Source of the DNA: Pontiellaceae bacterium B12227
Lineage (GTDB): Bacteria; Verrucomicrobiota; Kiritimatiellia; Kiritimatiellales; Pontiellaceae
Direction of reading: 5' to 3'
Assembly: GCA_029432775.1 (NCBI GenBank)
Contig: JAROAZ010000017.1
Location: forward strand, 1 to 64,000
Length of the DNA: 64,000 bases
The notes beneath the pieces are model-generated. The model saw only the letters and a list, made by a program, of their open reading frames with translations. It was not told the DNA's origin and searched no databases. Numbering within the stretch: position 1 is the first letter of the stretch; every line of letters begins with the position of its first letter. The position numbers were made by a program, and so were the translations under genes. Of the stretch, positions 42,819 to 51,370 are shown in pieces.

Positions 42819-43460
42819 ATGACTGACAAAAAAATAACCATTTTATTCGATTTCGATGGCACTCTCGCCGAGACGATGATGCTTATTCATGACGTATTTA
42901 ATCGTTTATCGCGTGTTTACGGGTATAGGCATATGCCGGAAGAGGACATCGAAGAACTGCGCCATCTAAGTATGCGTGAATTTATTGATCACTACGGAAT
43001 CCCGTTATGGAAGGTTCCGCTGATTGCCATTCACGCGCGCCGGATGATGCATGATGAAATGGATCAGATTCACCCGCCGGCCGGTTTGGTGGAGACACTG
43101 ACAAAAATCCACGAAAGCGGCCGCTATGTGATGGATATTCTGACGTCTAACCGGCCGAAGAATGTGTTCCGTTTTCTGGCGCAGCACCAGATCAACTGGT
43201 TCGATGAAGTGGAATCGACTCGAGCTATTCTCAGCAAAAAACGGCGGGTGGAGAAATACATCCGTACGAAAGGGCTGGATCCGGAAACGCTTTTTTACAT
43301 AGGCGACACAACGGTGGACGTGGAGAGTGCCCGTCATGCGGGGGCTAAAACGGTGGCGGTCTCGTGGGGGCTGAATACCCGCGAGGCGCTTGAAAAAGTG
43401 AAACCCGATTATCTGCTGGACCATCCCGGCCAGTTGCTCGATATTTTTCCGGCGGTTTAA
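42819..43460 (+). CDS. HAD-superfamily phosphatase, phosphoglycolate phosphatase-like
   Basis: 213 aa. F-D-F-D-G-T-L-A-E-T holds the nucleophile Asp and motif I, I-L-T-S-N-R motif II, K-K-R-R-V-E-K the motif III lysine, and F-Y-I-G-D-T-T-V-D-V-E-S-A-R motif IV. A helical cap lies between motifs I and II (about residues 18-90). This is the Gph/PGP branch; the real substrate may be any small phosphate ester. The ATG at 42819 lies behind CTTG with no clear ribosome site (a TTG at 42816 is in frame). A palindrome site follows 4 bp after the stop. The gene is divergent from the cytochrome gene; the 122-bp gap must carry both promoters. Confidence 0.88.
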   Translation: MTDKKITILFDFDGTLAETMMLIHDVFNRLSRVYGYRHMPEEDIEELRHLSMREFIDHYGIPLWKVPLIAIHARRMMHDEMDQIHPPAGLVETLTKIHESGRYVMDILTSNRPKNVFRFLAQHQINWFDEVESTRAILSKKRRVEKYIRTKGLDPETLFYIGDTTVDVESARHAGAKTVAVSWGLNTREALEKVKPDYLLDHPGQLLDIFPAV

Positions 43461-43464
43461 CGGT

Positions 43465-43479
43465 TTCCAATGGTTGGAA
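43465..43479. repeat. 15-bp palindrome site, paired
   Basis: TTCCAATGGTTGGAA, 4 bp after the phosphatase stop. The next site starts 32 bp later. Confidence 0.9.
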
Positions 43480-43496
43480 ACCCGATATAGTTTCAT

Positions 43497-43511
43497 TTCC
43501 AATGAGTGGAA
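43497..43511. repeat. 15-bp palindrome site at the kinase ribosome site
   Basis: TTCCAATGAGTGGAA ends 6 bp before the kinase ATG. Its right arm (GTGGAAGG) doubles as the ribosome-binding sequence, so a bound protein could block translation or transcription start. Confidence 0.85.
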
Positions 43512-43517
43512 GGCTTT

Positions 43518-45656
43518 ATGGAAGACGGGGACAGCAAGGATCTGGAGCAGGATTTCAGCGAGCGTATGGAAACGCTGCGCAGTTTTTACAATACAGATGC
43601 GCTGGAAATGTCGGATGCAGAGGTGGAATCGCTCACGCCGATCCTGAACTCTCTGAATGACAGCAATTTCCGTTATCATGAGCTCGAAAAAATCGGTGCC
43701 GGCGGCGAAAAAAGAATTACACTGGCTCATGATCATCGGCTGGATAGGCGGGTGGCCATGGCGCGGGCGGTTCGCAATGGTGCGCCGCAGGATCTTGAGC
43801 AGTTTTTACGTGAAGCCCGTCTAACGGCCAATCTGGCACACCCGAACATTATGCCGGTCTATAACATGGGGCTGGACGAAGAGGGCGAGCCCTTTTTTTC
43901 CATGGAACTGATTCCCGGCGACAGCCTGAAATCCATCGTCAGAAAGCTGCGGGATGCGGATGATGACTATCGAAACGACTATCCCGTTGAAACGCTCCTC
44001 AACATTTTTTTGAAAGTATGCGATGCCATTGCCTATGCGCATTCGCGCAATGTTCTCCATCTCGACATTAAGCCTGACAACATTCGGGTGGGCGAATTCG
44101 GCGAAGTGCTGGTATGCGACTGGGGGCTGGCCCGGGTCATCAACGGTGAGGATGATTCAGTTGGTATGGAAACGACGGATCTGGATGGCGATATTCTGAA
44201 TGATATGACGCTTTCCGGAACCATGAAAGGCACGCCGGGCTTCATGGCGCCTGAGCAGACGCAAGCCTATGGGGTGAAGACGCCGCAAACCGATATCTAT
44301 TCGCTGGGCGCTCTGCTTTATATGTTGCTGACGTTCAAGTTGCCGGTTGAAGGGGAGTCTGCCAATGAGGTCATCCAGAATACACGGGCGGGCAAGGTAA
44401 TCTCGCCGCGCCGCCGCCGGCCGGACCGTCGCGTTCCGAAGAGTCTGGTTGCGGTCATTATGAAGGCGTTGGCTTTCGAGCCGGAAAAACGGTACGGAAG
44501 CGTGATGGAGTTCCGCCGCGAGATTCAGCAGTTTCTGAGCGGCCATCCCACGCACGCGGAGCATGCCGGCTGGATAACAAAGACCTCTTTGTTGCTGCAA
44601 CGGCACAGTCGCGTGGCCTTTATTCTTATTTTCTTTCTGATGCTGTTGGCTTTTGTAATCAGCGGAAACCTCGTGGCTATCAGTCGCGAGAAGGCCGAGG
44701 CGGTGGCGGCCCGTAAAAATGCAGAAGCCAACTTCCAGCTGTATAAAAAAGAGCAACAGGTTTCGCAGGCGCTGGGAGAAGGGCTTGGCGAGGCGGTTTC
44801 ATATACGGTGCGCAGCCGCGACTTTGTGAATGCCGCCTCCATGATTCAACTGTTGGAAACCGGGCTCAAGGAAAATATTGATACCGTCAAGCGGCAGAAC
44901 CTCTACGAACAGAAGGGAATACTCCATTTTGTGCTGCAGGAATTTAATGCAGCCAACGACAGCTTTGAGGCGGCGGGACAGTCGAAACGTATTGGGCAGC
45001 TTCGTGATTTAAGTCAGAAATATTCAGAGATAAAACCGGTGGATAATAAGCGGCTCACCGATCAGCAGTTGGCCGGTCTGTTCCGGGAAGCTACAACGGC
45101 GCACCAAATGACCTTGTTCTATGTTTATTACCATCATATGCGCCGCCGCCCGTCGCGTGCCAAGGCAGAGGATTACGTTCCGTTGGCTGCTGCTGTACTG
45201 GATAAACTCAACTATACAAATTATTCTAAAAAGAACGGGCTGAAGTTTAAAACGGATAAGAATGGAAATGCACTGAACCTCTCCGGCTCTCCGTATACCG
45301 TATTCTCTATTAATATTATCGGGGTATACCGCAGGAATGTACTCACGCCGTTGCAGCTGAAATCGCTGGATATCAGCAATACCCGGTTGGAGCATCTGTA
45401 TGAATTGCGGGGAATGCGTTTGGATGAGCTGAATATATCCGGAGTGCAAATTTCGTCGCGGACCCGCTCGTCCATGCTGAATCAGGTGAATCCCTTAAAG
45501 CTTCAGCGGGTGCTGCTGGATATCAACACCTTCCCGAATGATACGCTGGATGCACTTCGCCAGAAAATGGAAGTTGTGGATGCAAAATCGGAAGCCGCGC
45601 GGCTGAAAAAAGAGCAGGCGCTGAAAAAGAGGGCGGCCAAAAAGCCGGGAATATAA
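43518..45656 (+). CDS. Ser/Thr kinase-like transmembrane protein lacking the usual lysine
   Basis: 712 aa from the ATG at 43518. The kinase domain spans about residues 53-343. The catalytic H-L-D-I-K-P-D-N (181-188), D-W-G (201-203, in place of DFG) and A-P-E (244-246) are intact. The VAIK position reads V-A-M-A-R (79-83), so alanine stands at 82 where the ATP-anchoring lysine is expected, and the glycine loop is degenerate (G-A-G-G-E-K-R). R83 or K65 might substitute. A single membrane helix follows (about 366-387), then a coiled coil and a C-terminal part with two leucine-rich-like turns (L-K-S-L-D-I-S-N-T-R-L, L-D-E-L-N-I-S-G-V). It is convergent with an ECF sigma factor gene with no gap, which suggests a signalling pair. 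Confidence 0.85.
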   Translation: MEDGDSKDLEQDFSERMETLRSFYNTDALEMSDAEVESLTPILNSLNDSNFRYHELEKIGAGGEKRITLAHDHRLDRRVAMARAVRNGAPQDLEQFLREARLTANLAHPNIMPVYNMGLDEEGEPFFSMELIPGDSLKSIVRKLRDADDDYRNDYPVETLLNIFLKVCDAIAYAHSRNVLHLDIKPDNIRVGEFGEVLVCDWGLARVINGEDDSVGMETTDLDGDILNDMTLSGTMKGTPGFMAPEQTQAYGVKTPQTDIYSLGALLYMLLTFKLPVEGESANEVIQNTRAGKVISPRRRRPDRRVPKSLVAVIMKALAFEPEKRYGSVMEFRREIQQFLSGHPTHAEHAGWITKTSLLLQRHSRVAFILIFFLMLLAFVISGNLVAISREKAEAVAARKNAEANFQLYKKEQQVSQALGEGLGEAVSYTVRSRDFVNAASMIQLLETGLKENIDTVKRQNLYEQKGILHFVLQEFNAANDSFEAAGQSKRIGQLRDLSQKYSEIKPVDNKRLTDQQLAGLFREATTAHQMTLFYVYYHHMRRRPSRAKAEDYVPLAAAVLDKLNYTNYSKKNGLKFKTDKNGNALNLSGSPYTVFSINIIGVYRRNVLTPLQLKSLDISNTRLEHLYELRGMRLDELNISGVQISSRTRSSMLNQVNPLKLQRVLLDINTFPNDTLDALRQKMEVVDAKSEAARLKKEQALKKRAAKKPGI

Positions 45657-46262
45657 TTATTCCAGCTCGTCACGAAGGTGGCGGATTTCCTGAATCAACC
45701 GCTCTTTGACCCGGTTCTTCAAACGATAGACCGAATTTTCTTTCAGATCCAGTTCGGCGGCGATCTCTTCAACACTTTTGCCTTTCAGCGTGAGCCGGAA
45801 CGCATCAACTGCTTTCCCGGAGAAGAGCGGTTCAATGTTTTCGAGGGCCAGGTTGGTCAGATGAATTTCCCACTCCCGCTCGGCAATATTATCGATTTCC
45901 GGCAGGCGAATGGCTTTAAGATAGGTCAGGGTGTCGTCCTGTCCTGCTTTTTCGAGGCGTTTTGCCTCGCGGGTGCGTTTGCGGATAAAGTCGGTAACAC
46001 AGTTCTTGGTCACGGTGCTGAGCCAGCTGCGGAAACGGTTTATTTTCTCATAATCCATTTTCGGCAGGCTGTTCCAAAGGTTGATCAGCACCTGCTGAAG
46101 AATGTCTTCGGTGTCGTGTTCTGAAATATTCATGCTGCGAATAATTGCATAAATATAACGGCGGTAAACGCGTACGAACTCTTCCCAGGACTGTTCGTCC
46201 TGTTGGTTCTGCACACGTTGAATGAGTGTTGCTCTGGTTTGGTACTGGTCTTCTGCCGCCAC
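45657..46262 (-). CDS. ECF-type RNA polymerase sigma factor
   Basis: 201 aa with a GTG start preceded by GAGGG. Region 2 is W-E-E-F-V-R-V-Y-R-R-Y-I-Y-A-I-I...T-E-D-I-L-Q-Q-V-L-I-N-L-W with F-R-S-W-L-S-T-V-T-K-N, and region 4 is F-R-L-T-L-K-G-K-S-V-E-E-I-A-A-E-L-D-L-K-E-N-S-V-Y-R-L-K-N-R-V. There is no adjacent anti-sigma factor. The neighbour is a kinase-like membrane protein that ends on the adjoining base. In PVC bacteria such sigma factors are often encoded beside Ser/Thr kinases. The ATG at 46269 opens a different frame and is not used. Confidence 0.92.
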   Translation of the reverse strand: MAAEDQYQTRATLIQRVQNQQDEQSWEEFVRVYRRYIYAIIRSMNISEHDTEDILQQVLINLWNSLPKMDYEKINRFRSWLSTVTKNCVTDFIRKRTREAKRLEKAGQDDTLTYLKAIRLPEIDNIAEREWEIHLTNLALENIEPLFSGKAVDAFRLTLKGKSVEEIAAELDLKENSVYRLKNRVKERLIQEIRHLRDELE

Positions 46263-46511
46263 GATTCATCCCTCTGAGTTTTGCGAACAGACAAGCTATG
46301 GGCAGTGAACCGAAAATGCAAAGTAAAAAGACCGCGAGCCGGGCAGGCTCCTCAACGATAAAATTGATCCCCTGGCTGGAAATATATGTGTTTTATATGT
46401 TCGATCGGATTGACATTGGTCCCGTTTCTTCATAAAAACGCAACAGTTTCAGAGAGAAACCGCTTCTCTTGTTCCGGGAATTCCTTAACAACACTCCATT
46501 CCAACTATTTC

Positions 46512-47129
46512 ATGTCGGGTTTAAAACGTAACGCAATTGTGATCGGCATTACCGGTGGAATTGCCTGCGGAAAATCGGAGGTTGGCAGGATTCTCGAAGA
46601 GATGGCGTTTTCTGTGTGCGATGCCGACTGCGTGGCACATGCTCTGATGGACAAGGGGTCCGCCGTATTCCGCAAAGTGGTCGATCATTTCGGTGAACAG
46701 ATACTTACGGAAGAAGGCGAAATATCACGTCCGGTTCTTGGGAAAATCGTGTTTGAAGATCCTCAGCAGCTAGAACAGTTGAATGCATTGGTGCATCCGG
46801 CCGTTCGGGCGGTGCTGAGTAAATGGATCGAAGAAATGCGGGCTCGGGGAAAACCTTCGGCCATTCTGTTGCCGCTGCTGTATGAAAGCGGGATGCAGAA
46901 TCTGAAGTGGGATGCCGTGGTATGTGTTTCCAGTCCGGAAAACGATGTTTTCCAACGATTGGAAAAACGGGGACTCAGTCCGGAAGAGGCTGAAATGAGA
47001 GTTCGCTCCCAGATGCCGCTGGCTGAAAAAGAGAGCCGGTCGGATTATGTGCTTCCAAACATTGGAACACTGGGAGAACTAAAGTTGGCAGTGCGGAAAA
47101 CCGTGGATGCCATCATGCAGGAAAGGTAA
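46512..47129 (+). CDS. coaE: Dephospho-CoA kinase
   Basis: 205 aa from the ATG at 46512. It phosphorylates dephospho-CoA in the last step of CoA synthesis. [13 protein letters not shown] is the P-loop, [10 protein letters not shown] the conserved substrate-site block, and L-P-L-L-Y-E-S-G-M the lid region. No ribosome site is visible. The frame is open upstream to 46386, but the extra sequence is not protein-like. It stands 2 bp ahead of rho, an unusual but plausible operon. Two perfect palindrome sites lie in its 3' half, 103 bp apart. Confidence 0.93.
   Translation: MSGLKRNAIVIGITGGIACGKSEVGRILEEMAFSVCDADCVAHALMDKGSAVFRKVVDHFGEQILTEEGEISRPVLGKIVFEDPQQLEQLNALVHPAVRAVLSKWIEEMRARGKPSAILLPLLYESGMQNLKWDAVVCVSSPENDVFQRLEKRGLSPEEAEMRVRSQMPLAEKESRSDYVLPNIGTLGELKLAVRKTVDAIMQER
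46950..46964. repeat. 15-bp palindrome site inside coaE
   Basis: TTCCAACGATTGGAA, in frame as F-Q-R-L-E-K. It has the same sequence as the site at 40277. Confidence 0.9.
47053..47067. repeat. 15-bp palindrome site inside coaE
   Basis: TTCCAAACATTGGAA, in frame as L-P-N-I-G-T. Confidence 0.9.
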
Positions 47130-47131
47130 AT

Positions 47132-48820
47132 ATGAGCGACGAAAACGAAGTGGTTAACGAAGGTGCCGAACAGGTGGATCAACCCGTTGCACCGGCCAAG
47201 AAAAAAGCAGCAAAGAAGAAGGCTTCCAAGAAAAAGGCCGTAGCGAAAAAGACGGCGGTTTCCGCGGTCGCGACCGAGGCACCTGCTGAAACGCCTGCCG
47301 TACCCAAGCCGGCTGAAGCCCCGGCACCGGCGACCGAAACCGCTTCTGCGCCGGCGGAGAAACCGGCCGACAAGCCGGCCTCTGAAAAGCCTGCGCAAGG
47401 TGCTCCCCAGGGAGAGCAGAAAAGACAGCATCACAATGACCGTCCGCAGCATCGCGATCGGCATCAAAACAACGGCAAGAACAACAATAAGAAGAACCGG
47501 AATAACAAGAATAAACAACGACGGAACGAAGAGCCTCCGCCGAATGTGGATAATCTTCCGGCGCTCTCCCTGCACGAAATGCAGGTCACCAATATCAACG
47601 ACATCAAGGTGCTGGCCGAAGAATACGGTCTGCAGGACTATGCTGGCTACAGCAAGCATCAGCTGATTTTCGAATTGCTCAAGGTACACGGCCGCCGCGG
47701 CGGACCGCTGCAGGGGCGGGGTGTGTTGGAAATTCTCCCCGATGGATTCGGTTTCCTGCGTTCGCCGCTGAACAGCTATCAGCCCGCACCGGACGATATC
47801 TATGTTTCCCCTTCACAGATCCGACGCTTCGGTATTCGCACCGGTGACTTTGTGGAAGGATCCATTCGTGCTCCGAAAGAGAAAGAACGCTTTTTTGCAC
47901 AGTATAAAGTCGAAAAAATTAATAAGCAGGATCCCGAAATGGCCCGTCGCCGCGTGCCGTTCGAAAACCTGACGCCGCTGTTCCCGGACGAACGTCTGGT
48001 GATGGAAACCGCAAATCCCAAAGAGATTTCCATGCGCGTCATGGATATTGTGACGCCGATCGGTAAAGGGCAGCGCGGCCTGATTGTTGCCCCGCCGCGT
48101 ACCGGTAAAACGGTCTTGATGCAGAAAATGGCGAATGCCATCTCTGAAAACAACCCCGAGTCGAAGTTGATCATTTTGTTGATCGACGAACGTCCCGAGG
48201 AAGTAACCGACATGCGCCGCAATACGAAAGCCGAAGTGCTGGCATCAACCTTTGACGAGCCGCCGGAACGCCACACGCAGGTTGCAGAGATTGTAATCGA
48301 AATGTCCAAGCGTCTGGTGGAGCAGGGGCAGGATGTGATCATTCTGCTCGACTCCATCACCCGTCTGGCCCGCGCATATAACACCACCTCGCCGCACTCC
48401 GGCAAGATTCTCTCCGGTGGTGTCGATTCGAATGCGCTGCACAAACCGAAACGTTTCTTCGGTGCGGCACGTAACATCGAAGGCGGCGGAAGTCTGAGCA
48501 TCATTGCCACTGCGCTGGTCGATACCGGAAGCCGTATGGACGAAGTGATCTTTGAGGAATTCAAAGGCACCGGTAATATGGAACTCGGGCTGGATCGCGA
48601 ATTGGTGAACAAGCGTATTTACCCGGCGATCAACATCGAAAAATCCGGCACGCGTAAAGAAGAGCTGCTGCTGCACCCCGATGAGCTGCAGCGCATCTGG
48701 ACGCTGCGCAAGGCGCTTAAAGATGTTCCGCAGGTCGAAGCCATGGAACTGCTGATCAACCGGCTCAAGAAAACCAACAACAATCTGGAGTTCCTGATGA
48801 CCCTGCAGGGCAATCAATAA
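47132..48820 (+). CDS. rho: Transcription termination factor Rho
   Basis: 562 aa hexameric RNA helicase. The first 130 residues are an extra Lys/Ala/Pro- and then Asn/Arg-rich tail ([14 protein letters not shown] and [12 protein letters not shown]), probably an unstructured RNA-binding extension as in other long Rho proteins. The Rho N-terminal and cold-shock-like domains ([15 protein letters not shown]) follow. The ATPase core has [25 protein letters not shown] and [17 protein letters not shown] (not the R-A-G-K of E. coli) is a common variant. Confidence 0.97.
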   Translation: MSDENEVVNEGAEQVDQPVAPAKKKAAKKKASKKKAVAKKTAVSAVATEAPAETPAVPKPAEAPAPATETASAPAEKPADKPASEKPAQGAPQGEQKRQHHNDRPQHRDRHQNNGKNNNKKNRNNKNKQRRNEEPPPNVDNLPALSLHEMQVTNINDIKVLAEEYGLQDYAGYSKHQLIFELLKVHGRRGGPLQGRGVLEILPDGFGFLRSPLNSYQPAPDDIYVSPSQIRRFGIRTGDFVEGSIRAPKEKERFFAQYKVEKINKQDPEMARRRVPFENLTPLFPDERLVMETANPKEISMRVMDIVTPIGKGQRGLIVAPPRTGKTVLMQKMANAISENNPESKLIILLIDERPEEVTDMRRNTKAEVLASTFDEPPERHTQVAEIVIEMSKRLVEQGQDVIILLDSITRLARAYNTTSPHSGKILSGGVDSNALHKPKRFFGAARNIEGGGSLSIIATALVDTGSRMDEVIFEEFKGTGNMELGLDRELVNKRIYPAINIEKSGTRKEELLLHPDELQRIWTLRKALKDVPQVEAMELLINRLKKTNNNLEFLMTLQGNQ

Positions 48821-48842
48821 GAGAACTTCCAGGGTTGGAACG

Positions 48843-48872
48843 AAAGGCGGTCTTCGGGCCGCCTTTTCTTTT
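48843..48872 (+). terminator. Rho-independent terminator after rho
   Basis: GGCGGTC-TTCG-GGCCGCC is a GC-rich stem with a stable TTCG tetraloop, flanked by AAA and followed by TTTTCTTTTT. A shortened palindrome copy (TTCCAGGGTTGGAA, 14 bp) lies at 48827-48840 just before it. Confidence 0.9.
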
Positions 48873-48932
48873 TGCCGCCTTTTGACACGCAGTCTTTGAT
48901 GATCTATTATCTCTTTGTGAAACGGGGGTATT

Positions 48933-49886
48933 ATGCGGACTGTAGCCAAAGTGAATGCCGTATTGTTGGCGGGAGACCGGAGAGCCAGTATTGCTCTCCA
49001 TAATGAGAATAAAGCATTTCTCGAACTGAGAAACAAACCGCTCTTCATTCATGTGCTCGAAGCGTTGCTCGGTGCCGAGATGGTCGGGGATGTGGTGGTG
49101 GTCGGCCCGAAAGATCGGATTGTCCAGACCTTGGAAAAGCACGGCATCACGGAAGGTGTCGTTGTGGTCGAGCAGCGTGAAAACATGATCGAGAATTTTA
49201 AGGTCGGTTATGTCTGTTCTCTCGGGCTGGAGGAAACGGTGCCGTTCTGGAGTCTTAAAAATTCCGGGCATGATGAAACCCCGGTGCTGGTTGCCCCCTG
49301 CGACATTCCCATGATGCTGCCTGAAGAGGTCGACGAATTTCTCATGCGTTCTAATATGCATGAATATGACTATTCCATCGGCGTCACTTCAGAGGATGTG
49401 CTGAGGCAATACCACCCCGCGCAAAATAAGCCCGGTATCCGGATGATCTATTTCCACGTAAAGGAAGATCTCATGCGGCATAACAACCTGCATGTTGCCA
49501 AGCCGCTGACATTTGACCATCTCGACTACATTGAAAAGATGTACGAATGGCGCTATCAGACTCGTTTAGCCAATATACTGCGGATGATCTTCTCCATGCT
49601 GACGAATGGTTGGCGGCTCATGAAGAGCCTGCGTGTGATCATTCTGATGCAGCTTTCGCTTTACTACGATCGGCACGGGCATCCTAAGCTTGCTGATCAG
49701 ATGCGTTCTCTCGTCGGTTTCAACCGATTGTCAGAGGGAATCGGTAATGCCCTTGGGGCCCGTGTAGAGATTGTCTACACGCACTTTGGCGGAGCCGCTC
49801 TGGATGCGGATAACGAGAAGGATCTGGCGGTCATAGATCAGCGCTATGATGAATGGATGAAATTCCAACGCGGTATGCACACTTAG
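48933..49886 (+). CDS. MobA-like nucleotidyltransferase family protein
   Basis: 317 aa. The N-terminal 200 residues resemble a GT-A-type nucleotidyltransferase. V-N-A-V-L-L-A-G-D-R-R with a K-A-F-L-E-L-R-N-K-P-L-F-I-H-V-L-E-A-L-L segment corresponds to the L-A-G-G...K...L-x-x-x-P-L-x-x-x-x-L pattern, and V-A-P-C-D-I-P-M-M holds the metal Asp. The usual G-G-G loop is altered to G-D-R-R. The C-terminal third is helical (R-M-I-F-S-M-L-T-N-G-W-R-L-M-K) and is not recognised. Substrate unknown; molybdenum cofactor genes are absent nearby. The last 4 bp overlap the convergent NfeD-type gene. An imperfect palindrome copy lies at 49132. Confidence 0.8.
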   Translation: MRTVAKVNAVLLAGDRRASIALHNENKAFLELRNKPLFIHVLEALLGAEMVGDVVVVGPKDRIVQTLEKHGITEGVVVVEQRENMIENFKVGYVCSLGLEETVPFWSLKNSGHDETPVLVAPCDIPMMLPEEVDEFLMRSNMHEYDYSIGVTSEDVLRQYHPAQNKPGIRMIYFHVKEDLMRHNNLHVAKPLTFDHLDYIEKMYEWRYQTRLANILRMIFSMLTNGWRLMKSLRVIILMQLSLYYDRHGHPKLADQMRSLVGFNRLSEGIGNALGARVEIVYTHFGGAALDADNEKDLAVIDQRYDEWMKFQRGMHT

Positions 49887-51277
49887 CCGTGTGAAATATC
49901 TTCCACCACGATACGGTTGCCGTGGACTTCGATGACGCGAATTTCGGTTTGACGGGGGATGTAGTCGCCCTGAGTCACAACGTCCAGCTTGCGCCCGTCA
50001 AAATAAGCCGATCCTCCGGGTCTCAGATCAGAATGCGAGAGGCCCTCGAGACCCAATAGCGAAAGGTCTTCTTCCGCATCGGGAACTACTTCATCCAATG
50101 TCAGATGCTGGAACGCCCTGGTTTCAGGAAGAAAGCGACCGGCAAGCAGCATGAGGACGGTAACGAGAGCAAAGGAGCCGAAGACCGTGAGCAGGGGAGT
50201 TGAAAAAGTGACCGGTTCAAGCGAGATCGGCCGCCATGTGCCGGGCATATTTTCCACCATCATGCTAACCAATGCCACAAAGATGCAGAAGATGCCACTG
50301 ATGCCGGCAAAGCCGAAGCCCGGAATTACAAAAATCTCGACCGCAAGGAGAGCAATGCCGAGGAACAGCAGAAGGATATCTTCATTTCCGGCGAGCCCCG
50401 CAATGTGCTGTCCGAAATAGAGCAGCAGTAAGAAACTGATTCCCAGAATACCGAAGAGACCGAACCCGGGAGTTTTAAATTCCAGCCACAGGCCGCCGAA
50501 TCCTACCATCATCAGAATCATCGTGACGGCCGGGTTGGCAAGAAAACGGGCAACGCGCTCTGCTCCGGTGACCTCCAGAATATTCTTTTCCGCATTTTCA
50601 AGCCCGAGGATTTTCAAAAGGTCATCAACGTCTTCGGCCGTTCCTTTTGAAAGCAAGGGGCGCTGATCCTCACCGACCAGCCGTTCGGCTTCCGTATTCG
50701 TGAGTGTTAGCAGGCGGCCTTTCTCGCTGATCACCTCACCGTCGATGCTGTATTCCATATCCGCCCGCACCATCGCTTCGGCCATCTTCGGGTCGTAACC
50801 CCCTTGCTCTGCCGTTGCCCGCACCATGGCCGCAACTGCGGATGTCATTTTTTCTTCAACGGCATCCGGCAGCTCCTGCACACCGCCCTGTGGCGACATC
50901 ATGAGCGGGGTGGCGGCTCCGATCACCGCGCCGGGAGCCATGTAGATGTTCGGGGTGGCCAACGCAATGATCGCGCCGGCCGAATAGGCCTCATGTTCGA
51001 CAAAGGTATACACCGGAATGTCGGTGTGCTTGATTACGTTGATGATGCCTTCGGCCGAATCGACCCGCCCGCCCGGCGTATCCATTTCGAAGATTATCGC
51101 GTCGGCTTTATTCCGAACCGCTTCGTCCACGCCACGTCGAACCACATAGAGCAGAGCGGGCTCGATGGTCTTTTTGATCGGGATAATATAGACGAGCGGA
51201 GTTTGGTTCGTCCCGGAGGCCTGCACCGAACTGACCATAAACAAAGCGAGTAAGCTGAATAGATACTTTCGGATCAT
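49883..51277 (-). CDS. NfeD-family membrane serine protease (ClpP-like)
   Basis: 464 aa. The signal peptide (M-I-R-K-Y-L-F-S-L-L-A-L-F-M-V-S-S-V-Q-A) is followed by a crotonase/ClpP-like protease domain with D-T-P-G-G-R-V, the nucleophile Ser99 in E-A-Y-S-A-G-A and Lys143 in E-E-K-M-T-S-A as the base, as in long-form NfeD (1510-N type). Four to five membrane segments (about residues 235-370) and a C-terminal OB-like NfeD domain (G-L-S-H-S-D-L-R-P-G-G-S-A-Y-F-D-G...V-T-Q-G-D-Y-I-P-R) complete it. These proteases usually partner stomatin-like proteins; no such gene is adjacent. Confidence 0.93.
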   Translation of the reverse strand: MIRKYLFSLLALFMVSSVQASGTNQTPLVYIIPIKKTIEPALLYVVRRGVDEAVRNKADAIIFEMDTPGGRVDSAEGIINVIKHTDIPVYTFVEHEAYSAGAIIALATPNIYMAPGAVIGAATPLMMSPQGGVQELPDAVEEKMTSAVAAMVRATAEQGGYDPKMAEAMVRADMEYSIDGEVISEKGRLLTLTNTEAERLVGEDQRPLLSKGTAEDVDDLLKILGLENAEKNILEVTGAERVARFLANPAVTMILMMVGFGGLWLEFKTPGFGLFGILGISFLLLLYFGQHIAGLAGNEDILLLFLGIALLAVEIFVIPGFGFAGISGIFCIFVALVSMMVENMPGTWRPISLEPVTFSTPLLTVFGSFALVTVLMLLAGRFLPETRAFQHLTLDEVVPDAEEDLSLLGLEGLSHSDLRPGGSAYFDGRKLDVVTQGDYIPRQTEIRVIEVHGNRIVVEDISHG

Positions 51278-51307
51278 CGTGTTCTCCCGTTAATGCAAAC
51301 CCAGTTT

Positions 51308-51322
51308 TTTCCAGACCCTGGA
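51308..51322. repeat. 15-bp palindrome site
   Basis: TTCCAGACCCTGGAA with perfect 6-bp arms, flanked by a T-run and an A-run, in the 93-bp gap between the protease gene and the smaller Pmp-like gene. Confidence 0.9.
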
Positions 51323-51370
51323 AAAAGGAAAGGAAAATAGGAAGGGGATTGCATAAGGAAAACGTGCGGT

